From: Rotaria sp. Silwood1
Taxonomy: Eukaryota > Rotifera > Eurotatoria > Philodinida > Philodinidae
NCBI GenBank assembly: GCA_905250075.1
Contig: CAJNOP010000552.1
Location: 78,976-142,975, forward strand
Direction: 5' to 3'
DNA: 64,000 nucleotides
Below the pieces are notes generated by a model, which ran no database searches, was not told the origin of the DNA, and saw only the letters and a list, made by a program, of their open reading frames with translations. The position numbers and the translations under genes are program-made. Of the stretch, positions 10,827-25,000 are shown piece after piece; within the stretch, counting starts at the first letter, position 1, and every line of letters starts with the position of its first letter.

Positions 10827-12896
10827 TCAATAAAATACTTGAATTTGCGGCAACCTGGTTCTGATTGTTTCTTTGATTAAATTCAGTTCCTCAGGTGGAA
10901 AATTATTTTCACTAATATCTAAAATAGTAGCAGGAGAATTATATAAGCCAAACAATTCTTTTGGTAGATGTGTTAATTTGTTATGCTTTACTAAAAACTG
11001 TTGCAGTAAACCAATGTTTTGAGAAATTTCTGGTGGAATTAAATCAATTTGATTATAACTAAAATCCATAATTCTATAATAACTAGGAGTTCCCAAGGTA
11101 CTGATGCCAAATAAATCTTCCAAATTATTATGTGACATGTTGAAATACGTTATATAAGACATACGAGTAGGAAGATACTTTATATTGCAATTTTGAGCGT
11201 ATAAATTTTGTATGCTATTCATGCCATTTAATTCATCGATTGAGGTCAGTGGATTCGATTGTAAATATATTGTGTTCAAAGATGTTAAAGATGACATCGT
11301 TGATGGTAATGATGTTATTCTATTGTTATCTAACCATAATGTCCTTAAACTTCTCAATTTTCCAAAAGTAGATGGTAACAATACTAATTGATTATCAGAT
11401 AATTTCAATGTTATTAGTTGTGATAGATTTTCAATAACAGTAGGTATTTCTTTTAAATCACTATTCACAATAAATAATTCTGTTAACAAATCTAAGTTTC
11501 CAAATTCATTAGGTAAACGTTCTACTGGACTATTATAAATATGTAAAGTACGAAGTGATCTTAATAGTCCAATTTCCGATGGAATTGCTCGAATACTTTC
11601 ATCATCCAAGCTATATTCATAAAAATCCGTATCATAAATAACTAATTTATTTAAATTTTTCAGGCAATAAACATTTAATGGAACATATCTTTCATTATAA
11701 ATGGTTAATTCCGTGACATGACTAGTAAGATTCATCATTGCAAATGTTTTATTTCCAGTCAATATTGGACTAACAAGAACAACAAATGGTAATGATTTCA
11801 AAATATCATAATCACGTCGAAATTGTGTACAATCGAGTGTTGTCCTTATCTCTTGCTGAGTACTATCACTGAGGTCCAAAGTATTCTTATTTAGCGTTTG
11901 AATATTTGTGGGGAAACCTAGAAATCAAAAATATATGTGTGAGAAAAGCCTCTACTCGAAAACTTCAGACAGTAATCTTTAAGAAGAAATTTCCAATACA
12001 GTGTAGACAAGACCAAAAACCTCATAAATCAGTACACCAGTATGAGTCTGGTATTTTAGCTTTTGATAAAATGCTGTGAGGAACTACCGGCACTTATTTT
12101 TTCTACGGAATTTTTTTATTTATTGAGGATTTATTAATTATGATGATATTTTAGCACATTCAAACACTCACACCTACATTCTCACTCTCACTCACACTCT
12201 ATATGTATTGAGAAACTATATGGGATTTATTTCAAATTTCTTAGGGACTGATTGAAAAGTTCTAATAAATGCCGGTAGCTGCTGACTGAACAATAGTGCA
12301 CTTTAGTATCAAACATGCATGTATTATAGTTCGGAAATAGCCCTGATATTTCTTAATACATTTGATACTTTCATATTAACACAGTGATGAACGCAAAGAA
12401 TAGGTGCATCTGTGACTAAGCTGATGTTCATGTATCACCTTTTCTTTAATGCCCGCATTCAAGAGCATACTTCACAACCCACACACTACATATCTGAACA
12501 AATTTGACCTTCGCCAAAAAGAAAATTCAGTATACGACATGCTTTAGAGATATTTTTTGCTGTGTTAGAAGCAACAAACTAAACGTTTGAGAACGTTCTT
12601 CCTTGAATAATAGGATATGCATTGTTATAGAACTCTATACTGTTATTTTAAGAAGCAAAATTGACTGGTGAAAGGATTTCTTATTCATTTTTACTTTCTA
12701 TATAATGAACAGCTGTTAGTTATCATTTAGATGTAACACGTATGAATTCACATACTCATATTGAGTTTTTACATCGATACGTGTATATATTTAAAGGATG
12801 CTTACTCAATATATCGTCAACATTTTTGCCAACGACCATGGATATTTGTATCAGATAGAATATTGTGATGAGTAATATTGATGATTGGTTTGCCAT
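10827..12896 (-). CDS. Secreted leucine-rich-repeat protein, two exons
   Basis: Reconstructed as exon 1 12806-12896 and exon 2 10827-11917, joined across an 888-bp intron with GTAAGC donor and TTTCTAG acceptor. The phases match and the product is 393 residues. Exon 1 starts at the ATG of MANQSS and encodes a hydrophobic signal peptide (about residues 1-23), so the protein is predicted secreted. Exon 2 encodes a run of about ten LRRs of the LxxLxxLxLxxNxLxxLP type (roughly residues 95-370), with words such as LRSLRTLWLDNN and SLNTIYLQSNPL. No kinase, membrane anchor or other domain follows the repeats. Function is unknown; LRRs usually bind protein partners. The intron contains a C-rich CACTCACAC tract near 12165-12200. 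Confidence 0.8.
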
Positions 12897-13879
12897 TTCT
12901 TGCTTGCAAATTGAAAAATACAACGAAAATATACAGTGTAACCTATATATATATATTCTGCAGCGTTTATTACTTTTCACCGAAAAATCTAATGTTTTTT
13001 CGTCGATAATAATAGAATAGTATTACACTCATTGTATATGAAGAACATTCGCAATATAGTACTTGTTTTTAATTCATACTATATGATTTGGAGAATGACC
13101 TTGATATAGTAAATATTTGAAGAGATAAAAGAAGAGAAGAATATCAGAGAAACCATCAAGAAAAAGATATACTAAAAAAATACAGCTGCCATTAGTACGC
13201 CATCGATATCAGTCAAAGCCTACCTTGTGAAAATTCTGATGATTATTACGGTGTCCAGAAAAATCTATTCAAAAATTCGATTAATCAGATTTCTTCGAAA
13301 AATTGTTAAAAAGACTACATTTTATCCAGACTCTGACAGAGTGCAAATGTTGAGAGGAATCACTTACAAGTACACTCACACTCAGATCCGCTCCCACCCC
13401 ATATCCTGGAAACTTCATGTGACTTGAATGTTCATGGGCTAAGATCGATTTTTGAGGGTGCGAGAAAGCTGAATTCTTATCGATTTAATCTACTTTTCAA
13501 ACATGAAAAATATTCGATTCACGAGATTAATAACTAAGAATAAAAAAAGAATTATTTTTATATAAACAACTTATTGATATCAAAACGAAATGTTTAACAT
13601 AACATAAAAATTCAATTTCAATTCTTGTTTTTTAATCAAAAGATAATCAAACTTTCTTCAAAAGTATTGTTCAATATTTTTTCTATTTATTTCATAAATA
13701 TACATTTACAATCAAACAATAGTATTGACTAGAAACCATAAACAAGGCATTTCTTGTTTTCACGTTGCATTATTATCTTATTAATTCAATGTCGAGTATC
13801 ACAGATAAATGGAATCAACTAGTTAATACTCGTTCTATTACTGTTTATCTATCGTTCAATAATTAAACATATTATTATA
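12897..13879. other. Intergenic region between the LRR gene and the ROCO kinase gene
   Basis: About 1 kb of AT-rich DNA. The frame at 13227-13427 has no recognisable content. A short CACTCACACTC / CTCCCACCCC tract lies at 13372-13400. The 3' flank of the kinase gene begins at 13879. Confidence 0.6.
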
Positions 13880-16092
13880 TTAGAGAATAAAATCATCTAA
13901 AGACCATGTTTGTAAGAAAATGGCATCTGATGAAGAATTTTGTAATTGTGATATTGATTGACATGCTTTTGCTCCATAACCAATAGCTAACATATATGAT
14001 ATATTATCAATATCATTATCATTATTATCAGATCTAGTTAGAAGTGGTGTACGAAAATTTCCTCGATTAAATCGATGTTGTTCAAATTTTTCTTGTAAAT
14101 ATTTAAATTGAGTTATAAAACGATTATCATGTGATTCATTGATTGTTGTTGATGATGATGATGATAAAGCAGATGATGAAAGTGAAAATAAATGTAAAAC
14201 TTGTTGATCATAAGCATGAACAGTATATAAAACTTGAATAGTTGATGATTTAACAATAATTATATGACCAGTATTTAATCCAATAAATACAAGTATTCGA
14301 GTAGGTAATATTGAATCAATAGTTATATCATTCGAATCATCTAATAAGATAGATATAGATAGAAATAAAGAAATTAATTCAATGAAAAAAGAAATTTCTA
14401 ACCATTAAATCGTTTAATAATTTGTGAACAATCAATTTGATTGATTATGCGACGAGAGAGATGATTCCAAACACATACAACACTTCCTAAAATTAATTTT
14501 ATATTATACAAAAAAAAAACGGCAAGATTCCCAAAACAATAAATTACTTGTGAACTAGGTTCATTAAATGTTCGAAATCTCAACAACAAAGATCCTTATC
14601 ATTTGAGACTTTTTCTCATTATAAATGTAGTCAGAATTTTGACTGTAGGAAACATGTTAAAATGGACGAATTCTATTTGATAGAGTAAACAATTATCCTT
14701 CTTGATAGAAACTGAAACGGCGTGCACAGATACTTCAGCATGAGAAAATTTCAGCAGCAAAAGTTTTGTACGTACACCTTTTACATCACTTTCTTTTTGT
14801 TTGTTCGATTTTCATCTATGAACAAAATTTTAGTTCGACATTCGATTGTTGATGTTCTCAGTAGTTTTATACTAAAGAATGAAAGTTTCAACTATGAAAA
14901 TTCTTATCGTTTATGTTAGCTATCTAATGGAATTGAATTTGAAAAAAATTTATATCCATATATCTATTCCTTCAATCATAGTGAATAGATCCTGTTGAAG
15001 AAAAAAGAATTTTTTTTTAATCTGACGATGATTTCTTTTTGATACATGCTTTTAATCTTCGAGAAATCTTTAGAAAAAAAAATACCTGTTTTCATTGCTG
15101 TCCAAATTGAATATTGATAAGTTGAATTTTTCAATCCACAAAGTAAATGTACAGCACTTGAACCAGTTAATAATTGATGTGATAATTGAACAGATAATTG
15201 AGCTGTACGAACATCAATAATACGTATATTTCCTAATGAACAACCACACCAAATTTCTACACTAGAATATTTTAGAAATTTTCTTTATCATAATTTATTT
15301 TTGTAACAAAAGCCAAAAAAAATGAAAAACTTACTTTCGACCACTAGCTGTTGGTAATGCAAGAATTTTAAATGTTGGTAATGAAACATTAGCTATATAA
15401 CGATAACAAAGATCAATTGTTGATGAAATTATATTTTTTGATCGATGTAAAATTATAGATAAATCAATACTATATATTGAATTATCTGATAAAAGTAAAA
15501 AAATAATTGATGTTTCTAATAGACTAGTCATATATATTGGATGACCATTTTCTTGATGATGTATAAGATGAAATTGATTTAATTTTTGAAATGTTTGTGT
15601 ACAATAAATATAAATCATATTTTGACGATCAGCTAAAAGTATAACATGATCATGTATATGATAATAAATTGAACGAATTTCACAATTGCCAAGATTAATT
15701 ATCTAAAGATATTGAAAGAAAATTAATAAACGTGAAGAACTAGATATTTGTTATTAATTATACAAAAATTATTTAATCCTATTGATTTTACGATACATTT
15801 CTTAATCCTCAAGAAATATTATAGATATCAATATATAAAACAGATAGTTAAAATGTGAGATATGAAAAGGATGTTTAAATTTTAAACTGTATACTTCAAT
15901 ATTCGTGTTTCACAAAAAACTCGAATCTATTTGTTATATATAATCAAACCTGTTGACTAACAGCATTGAATTGATCATAAGCAACAATAACAATTGATGA
16001 TTGTTGTATTTGTTTTGATTGTCGAATAAACCAACAATCTGCAGTTGGAATATTAACAATATCATTATCATCATTTTCAAAATGTTCATTAT
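13880..16092 (-). CDS. ROCO kinase exons 30-34: WD40-like C terminus
   Basis: Exons: 15950-16092, 15335-15702, 15086-15261, 14403-14486, 13880-14340. A 64-bp intron (16093-16156) joins the kinase to this part. Beta-propeller-like words include VEIWCGCSLGNIRIIDV, SVVCVWNH, LVFIGLNTGHIIIV and LQTWSL at the very end. Repeats are divergent, as in LRRK proteins. A Ser/Thr-rich low-complexity loop is in the last exon. The TAA is followed by AT-rich flank. Confidence 0.75.
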
Positions 16093-19000
16093 CTAATACA
16101 AAACAAATTTTGTTTTTTTTTTTGTTTTGAAAAACAACAATAAATTCATTATATACTTTCACGATAAGAAACAGTAGCTAATGTATTTGAATCATTAAAT
16201 TCATCACGATGACCAATTTCAATTATATCCATTAAATGTCGAAATTCTAATGAACTTGATAATTGATATATATCTTTTGCTGATGGACGATCATTTGGAT
16301 GTTCAGACCAACAAGCAACCATAAGATCAAGAATCAATGTTGGAGATGATAATTCCTACAATAAAACAAAAAACGACAATCAATAATATTGTATTATATT
16401 CAATATCGAAATCTAAATACTAACCTGTTCAGTTAATGATGGTCGCCAACCATGTAAAATTAATTCTCGTGCATGATCACGTTTATTTCTACTAAATGGA
16501 TGATTCAATGAAAGACATTCATACATAAGCATAGAAAAAGAAAATATATCAGCCTATAACAAAAAAAAAATAAATATTAAATTTTCTAATAAAAATCCAA
16601 TAGACTTTTTCTGTATATAATTCATCACCAGTAAATCGAACAATTTCTGGTGCTATATATCCTGAAAATAAGATAAATTGATGTTTAAAAAAGAAAAAAA
16701 AACATTTCTCTTCAAATAATTTTCTTACCTTCAGTACCAGCAAAACCTTTCGTACCTAATAGAAAATATAAAATATTTATAATAAATAATTCATTTACAA
16801 AAAATTTTTACCAATCGATGATAATATACGACTTATACTAAAATCTGATAATTTAACAAGAACTTGTCCGTTAGATGGTAAACGTGGTTGTGGCATATTC
16901 CAAACAAGAATATTTTCTGATTTAAGATCAAGATAAATAATATTATTATTATGTAAATGATCAATAGCACAAGCAATCTAAATCAATAAAATTAATAAAA
17001 ATAAATTAATAATTAAATAAATATACTTGAATAATTAATTTTTGATAGATAGTTAAACTAAGTTGAGTATTTGTTCGTTTATATTCTTTTAATATAGATT
17101 CAAGTGATCCCATTGGTGCATATTGTAATATTAAACTTAATGGTCGAATACATAAACCAACAAGTGGTACTATATTTGGATGTGAACCAGTTGTTAAAAG
17201 TACTGAAAGTTCTTGTCGACATGTTATATAAGCTTTACAAGCAGCACGCATTGGATTACGTGTCCATTCTTTTGCAATATCACGCTAAATATATCAATAA
17301 TTAAAATTTAATTTCTATTAAAAATTTTTTTATAAATAATTACTAAAGATATTTTCTTTTCATTTTCTTCATCTTTATTTCCACTAGGTATTTGTTCAAT
17401 AAGACCATTTGTTATTGAAGAATCAATTGGTACAAAAGCTTTACAAGCAAGTTCTCCTACTGACTAAATAAAGAAATAAAATAGAAAAAAAAAAAAAACA
17501 AATTCTTCTAGATTTTACTTTAAATGATGTAGCAGCAAAAACAGTACCAAATGTACCTTGTCCAATAAATTTTTTCAATTTAATTACTTCAAATGGAATA
17601 ATAAAATTATTTGATGATAAATCACAAAAAATCTAAAATTTTCGTATTTTTTTTTTCAAAACTTCTAATACAAGAATTCTCACCAAATCAGGTGCAATAC
17701 ATTTTAAAGAAATTTCTCCATGTTTTTCACATTTAATTTCCATTTGTTTTTCAATATACATCATTAATGCTTCTAACCAAAATGTTTGACAAATAAAATT
17801 TTCTAATTGATTATTTTCATTTAAACATTGATGACATGGAATAAAACGATTAACTAAATAATCACCTTTAGAATTTTGTACAAATCTTGTACCCATTTCA
17901 GGATACCAATCTTCTAATAATGTATCAATATGAGCCATTAATATTGTTAATATACGTCCAATTGTACTTTGTTGTACAAATAATTCAATGACAAATGAAT
18001 TTGAATCTTCAGTTTCATCATCATTTGATCCAATGATCATTTGTAAATCACTTGTACAAATTAAAATTTCAATTAATGAACCTTGATCATTAAATGGTAA
18101 AATTTGTTTATTTTGTTCTTCATCTGTATGAAATTGAAAAATAAAATTTAAATAAGAATATGATATATCATCATCAATAATTGATGATGTTAAATTTATT
18201 TGATTTATTCTTAATAAACAACAATCATAATACCGAAGTTCTAAACCTGTTTGACAAATAATCCATGAACATTCAGCCATAAGAATATTTTTTATTTTAT
18301 TATTTAATGAATTTATTTGTAAATTACTAAGAAAATAATTTGTAAATGCTTTTTGTAATTGTTTATCACCAATTAAACGTGTAAATAAACGTGACCAAAA
18401 ACATGTTGGAATAAATATTAAATGATAATAACGACGAATATATGAAAATGATTTATTATTATCATCATCTTTTTTTATACGTGCTAAATATTTTAAATGT
18501 AATGATATTGTTTTAATTGAATTTTCATTAATTAAAAAATTTAATTGTTCAAATTGATTAGAATTTTCTTTAAATTTAATAATACTTGTTGATGATATAA
18601 TTGCTGCACGACAATGATTTGACTAAAATTTAAGAAAACTAAATAGAAATTATGAAAATATTTATAAGAAAATTTTTTATATTTTACAATTGTATTTAAA
18701 CTTAATTGAACTGGTAGAAGTGATGGAAATATTAAATGTTGATTATCCCATGTTATTGCAAGATCAAATTTATGTAATAATGGTAGAATAATAGAAATAT
18801 TATGAATTGCAAATTTATCGGAATCTTGAAATGCCATTGGTAATTCACTGATTTTCATAAGTCCTATATATATAGAGATTAAATATTCCAAATGTTTGAT
18901 TATCACTTTTATATCAAACATGATTTTAAAATATTTTTCTCGAACATAGGCTACACCATTTTCGATAGTCTATCTATAGTAAAATTAGAGTCCCGATTGG

Positions 19001-22000
19001 TTGTACTCTCGCAGATAACCAAAAGTAGTCAAAAACAGGAAAGTTAGTATCCTTAAAAAAAAATTTGAGTTAATGGTCTACTGATAGCCATTTTCATGCA
19101 AATTTTACTGAAAACAAGGCATCTCCGAAAAGCAAAGAGATTTTCACTTGATATCTTCAACGAAAACAAACATATCTTGAGATATTCAATTGCTGTATTC
19201 GTTTATAGTCAGTAACATGGCCAAGATTTTAGCCCAGGAGGTCTGAGCCCCACCTAACGAAATTTTTGATACATGTATTTTATCCGTTAGAGGAGAGGGA
19301 ACTAAACCCGTTCTAACAAATAAAATACACGTATCAAAAATTTTGCTAGGGAGAGAGGCTGAGCCCCCCCTTGGCTACGACACTGTTTATAATAAACCGC
19401 AATTTCATTGCAAATTAAATTTCTCAAAAAAGATTCTTTATTTTTGAGTTTTTCAAAAATACTTTTTAGTCTCATAGATACGTATCTATCGATAGTCATA
19501 ATATTATAATTCTCTATCTCGATTACATTTGAATTATTTCGAAAATTTTAATATTTTATTAAATATTTACCATGTCTTGCAAGACCATTTGTTTGTTCTG
19601 ATGCAATTAATTGTGCTAATAATTCTGCTAAATATTGTGGATCAAGAAAATAATAATTTGATAATAATGTATCTTCAAAATGTACAATTATACCTGAAAA
19701 AAAAACAAATAAAAATTTTTAATAAGAAAATTATCTAATTATTTCTATTTAATGTACCATTTTCATGTAACCATTTTGTTGCTTGTTGAAGTTCAATATA
19801 ATCACGAAATTGAATATGATTTTTTTGTTGAGATATTTCTTTAATTAATTCTCTAAGAAAGAAACAAATATTTTTCTTTTTTTTTTTAAATATGCAAAAA
19901 ATTCTTACTGATATTCTTTATCATTTAACATTGATATTTTTTTATTTAATCGATATTCTTCAAGTGCGTCTTCTAAATAAATATATTTAGCTGGTATTCT
20001 TTGTTGAAATATATTTTGATCTTTAATATTTGGTACTAATAATTGTCCACTAATATCATATATTAATGTACAAAGTTGTTTTATATTATAACCTGTTTTA
20101 CTACTTATTTCAATTGATTCAAGAACTTTTGGATAACCTAATTTTTCACTTTGAGATGTATCAATAAAACGTTTATAAATAATTGATTGAAAATTTTCTG
20201 ATAATTGACGATAATTTTTTAATTTAACTATTTGATCATGATGTGTACCAATAAGTATAACAGATGAACCAGGTGCAACTGTCTAATAAATCATAAAAAA
20301 AACAAAGTATGATTTAGGAAAATTTTAGTAGATTCGTATTATTATATTTTTTGTTCTATTCGATCATGTAAATTAACATGATTATATTTTGCAATAGATG
20401 ATATTGAGTGTGTATATTCTCTATTCATTTTATATCGCATATAAATTTTGGTTATATATGTTTGTAAAATTTTTTTTTTTATTCTATAAAATCTTTTCAA
20501 ATAGAGTTAATTATAGGATTTTTTTTCTCTGTCTCTCTCTTTCCCTTTTCTTCAATATAATCTACATAATGGTTGAAATTATTTTTATTAAAGAAGACGA
20601 CATATACTGTTGCAAATTTGTCGTTTTCTTTTTTTTTCTTCTTTTCTTACGTATTCTTCACTATTGATAAAACCACACACAAAGAAAGAGAAGGAACACT
20701 GCAATGATCATATAAAAAAAAAAAACGAGAGTTCGTCGTATTATTGACATAGTTTTTGTGGCATTTGAATTCTACTGTACTTTATATTCAATACACGATC
20801 AAAAGCGAACATATATACACACACACACACATACAAAGAATTAGTATTATTCTTTTTTTATGGCGACAACGGCTACTACAAATTCTATACCGATTGCATT
20901 TGAAAATACACTCAATCGTACGTTTATTATTTTATTCGTTTAATCTTTTTTGTTTTTTTATTAATTGAATTTAGATTCTAATCAAACTAAAGAACAAATG
21001 TATGATGTACCTGTTAAATTTGCTAATGATTTATTTAGTACTGTAGGTATATTTAATTTAAATATCAAATAGCAAAAAAAAAAGCTTTTTTTTGTTTTTT
21101 ATCTTTTAAGTTAATTAAAGAACAAATTAATAATTTCATAAATTTAAAACACATAAAAGAACTTAAATATACTGATGAAAATGTTATTCGTACAATAACT
21201 TATGAAATAACTGAAATATTAAAACAAATTATTTATCAACATATTAAAGATAATTATAAAGTAATTATTCAAGTTATAACTTATCCAAAAAAAATTGAAA
21301 AAAATATATTAATTATGAGTCAATGTTTATGGAATCATAGAACAGATGATGTACTTTCATTTGAAATTGAAACAGATTTATTAAAATTTTTTATTATTAT
21401 TCATGGTGTTGTTGCATAAGATAAAACAAAGAGAGATCTTTTAGTATTTTGTTCCTCAGGAATAAAAAAAACAAAAAAACAAAAACTTACTTGAATATTT
21501 ATTAATATATTATGTATTGTATCAAATATTTGTTCATTCATATCATATTCAGTCATTTTCCAACATATTAAATAAAGTGTACGACGAGTAAAAAAATATT
21601 GATAAATTGATTGAAATTCATTCTAAATAAGATTAAAAATTATAAAAGATTTTTTTTTTGTTTTATTTAAAAATTTATATTCATTTACCTGTCCACTAAA
21701 ATCCCAAGTACGAAATGTAATTGGACCTAATATAGTACGAGGTGTTTTATCATATATCCATTCGGATATATCAAGAATTGGAAAATTACGAATTGTTGTT
21801 GTTGTGGATTTCTAGAAATAAAGTTATTATTTACATTCTCAAAGAAAGTATTGATAAGATGTCTATCACGATCTATAATCAATTGCTAGAACGTTAGTTC
21901 ACATATTTATCCCTTATACTTCAACATTCTTTTAATACCAAGAGTTCGAAAAGTTCGATTAAACTTATATTGAATAGAGTACACCAACTGAATCCTCTAT

Positions 22001-25000
22001 TAGAATTAGATTTTAGTAATGTTATGAAACTAGTACTAACGAAAATCGATTACATTCTGAAAGATCTACAGCAATTACTAAAGAAGAAGTCAAGGATATT
22101 TATGAAAATAAGCCATCGTATTAAAGTCATACAAAGTCAATGGTTCTACGAAGAAGACTTATAAGATCATGTTGACATGTATGTACTTTGCTAACAGACA
22201 GTAAGAATAACAACAATGTCTTGTCATCTGAATGGTTTCATTAATAAATATGATGTTTGATATTGAAGTAAAGAAAATTTTCATGTAGTCTCAATAATTC
22301 AAGGTTTACTGTGTAATGGTAACATTATTAAAAGAGAAAATTATCTTACAAGATTTCAATACTTCTTTCTTTCTTTTTCTTTCTATTCCGGAAGTCAGAA
22401 GATTACGTATAATGAACTTTATATTATTTCTATAAGATGAAACTTTGCTACACTTCAATCAATATAAGTACGTCAATTTCTGAACAACATCGATGTATTG
22501 AAAGAAATAGTTCAATGTTGATTGACAGATACCATGATCATTCGACTTTTTTTTTCTTATAAGCTCATAGAAAGATCAGATATTTGTTGAAGATGATCAT
22601 TTTAAACATCAATTATAAACAAATTTATATGAAATATAATATTAAACAAAATTGTATATATATCTCATATAATTCGTTCTAACTTTGAAAAAAGATATTC
22701 ATGTTATTGTTTTTTTTGTTCGAACGGTTGAGTTATCCTGTCAAGAATTTTTCTCACTAAATCAAATTCTTAGTAGATAAGCTGTTAAATCTTTAGTAAA
22801 TATATCTATGCAATTGGATTTAACATTATGTTAAGAAAAAAAAAAAATAATATACTACGAAATAAGTCATAGAACATGTTCACATGATCTTTTACGATAT
22901 AGAGTTTATTTAAAATTAAGAATTCTTTAAATATATTTATTAAATTGAACATAAACTATCGTCTGAAATTATTTTTTTTTAACATATTAAAAATCTTCTA
23001 TCAAAGTTTTTTTTTTTCACTTACTTTTCGTTGAATTTGTTGCATAGTTATATTATTATTATTAAAACTTTCACGTTTAAATGCTTGTAAAAGTGATGTT
23101 TTACCTGTTTGTTCACTACCAAGTAGCATTAATCTCATTCGATTATATATTTTTGTACTAAATATTAACGCAAAAAAAAGCATACTAACAAAAAAAGATC
23201 TTAATTAAAAATCTTACTCATCACATAAACTTTTCATATATGCAATAATTTCTACTGTTCGATAATTATTTGTAATAAACGAAGATAATGGTTCTTTAGT
23301 TATATCAATCATTTCTGTTGATTGTGTACCAAGCATTTTTTTTTCTACTAAATAATTATCTAGAATAAAAATTATCTATAATTATTAAAGATGTATATTT
23401 TACAAATGATGTTATTATTTATTTACAATAAATTATGAGACAAAAAAAAAAACAACAAAATAGCATCAAATGTTTTTTTTGTGTTTAATTTGATGACAAG
23501 AAATCAATTAAAAAGTAAATCTTATTTAAATAGAAAATATACTTATCACAATAAGTAAAATTTCTTTTAGAATTATTAGTGATATGTTAAAATATAAAAG
23601 AATAAATATGTACAATTGATCTTATAGTTTAAAATTAAAAAACAAAAAAGAATTTTTATCACGAAATAATATAATTTAATTTAATATTTAATAATGTCTA
23701 GATTAGATTTTTATTTCATTCCTATCAAAATTTTAAAACATTGAACTATTCATTATGATTTTAAAAAATATATTTTTTTTTTCTTCTATGCAATATCTTT
23801 AATCATAAAACTTTTTTTTGTTTTATTTTTTAATTGTCTGTCCACAACCATGAAGATCAAGATTCCATAATTTTTGCATTGAACCAATTGATAATGGAAT
23901 CTAAAATGCAAGAAAAAAAAAAAAATTTTTTTTTAAACTAATATGATAAAAAAATATTAATATTTACCTCTTTTAAATGTGAATTATCACGTAATATTAA
24001 CGTACCAAGATTATCTAATAAAGAAATACTTGATGGAATCGAAACAAGTTCATTTTGACTTAAATTAAGACGTGTTATTGCTGGAAATAATAAAGATGAA
24101 CGTAATACTGTTATATCCATATCTCGAGAAGGTTTTGCTATCGACTAGAAATAATCATATTAAGATTAATTAAAAAAAAAGCTGTTAATACAACCCCAAC
24201 GGAATTAAAATATGAAACACAACATAGTTAATGTTGTTAATAGGAGTCGACAAGCTCAGCTCAGTTCCGCTTAGAGGAACTGTTCGAGCAGCTCTTTTGA
24301 GCTGTGCTCCCAAAACAGAACACTTTTGTTCTGTTATGGGAATTATTTCCCAAAAACAGAACAAAAGTGTTCTGTTTTGGGAACAGCTCAAACGAACCGG
24401 TTCACCAGTTCAGCTCAAAAGAGCTGTTTGAACAGTTCCTCTGAGCGGAGCTTGCCGACCCCTAGTTGCTAATCATTGATTTAAACAGGAATACCCGTAG
24501 GAGACATCGATCTGTAAGAATCTCTTAGAAACGTCTGTAAAGGTTAGGCATGCACGATAATTTCTTTTTTGAGAAGTTTTGATCGTAGTTGCGGTGAATC
24601 TAGTGTGTTTTTTGTCCTGCATATGCCTATGGGAGTGGGATCCATATATATTTAAATCTTTCTTCTAAATTGTGTTTTCTAAGACAAGACAACAAAAGGA
24701 TAATAAAAAAAATTTTCTTACTAATAATGTTAATTCATTAATTTTATTATCACTTAAATTGAGATCATGTAAAAATTCAAGTTTTGTATGACGTCGATGA
24801 ATACAATATTGATCTTGTTGATCAGATTTTGATATTGAATTTAATCCCATTGTTAAATTTGTTGATATAAGAACTTTATGACGAGATACTGAACGACTTC
24901 GACGTCTTTTATTAATATCAATTTGTGTATTTGATTCTTTTAATTCAGGACGATAACAAATATTTTCTATTGTTGTATCATATTGACGATTTTTTCTATA

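Noticed and set aside
24185-24431. Two facing open frames of about 67 residues
   Set aside because: They are the two strands of the hAT-like palindrome in the intron.
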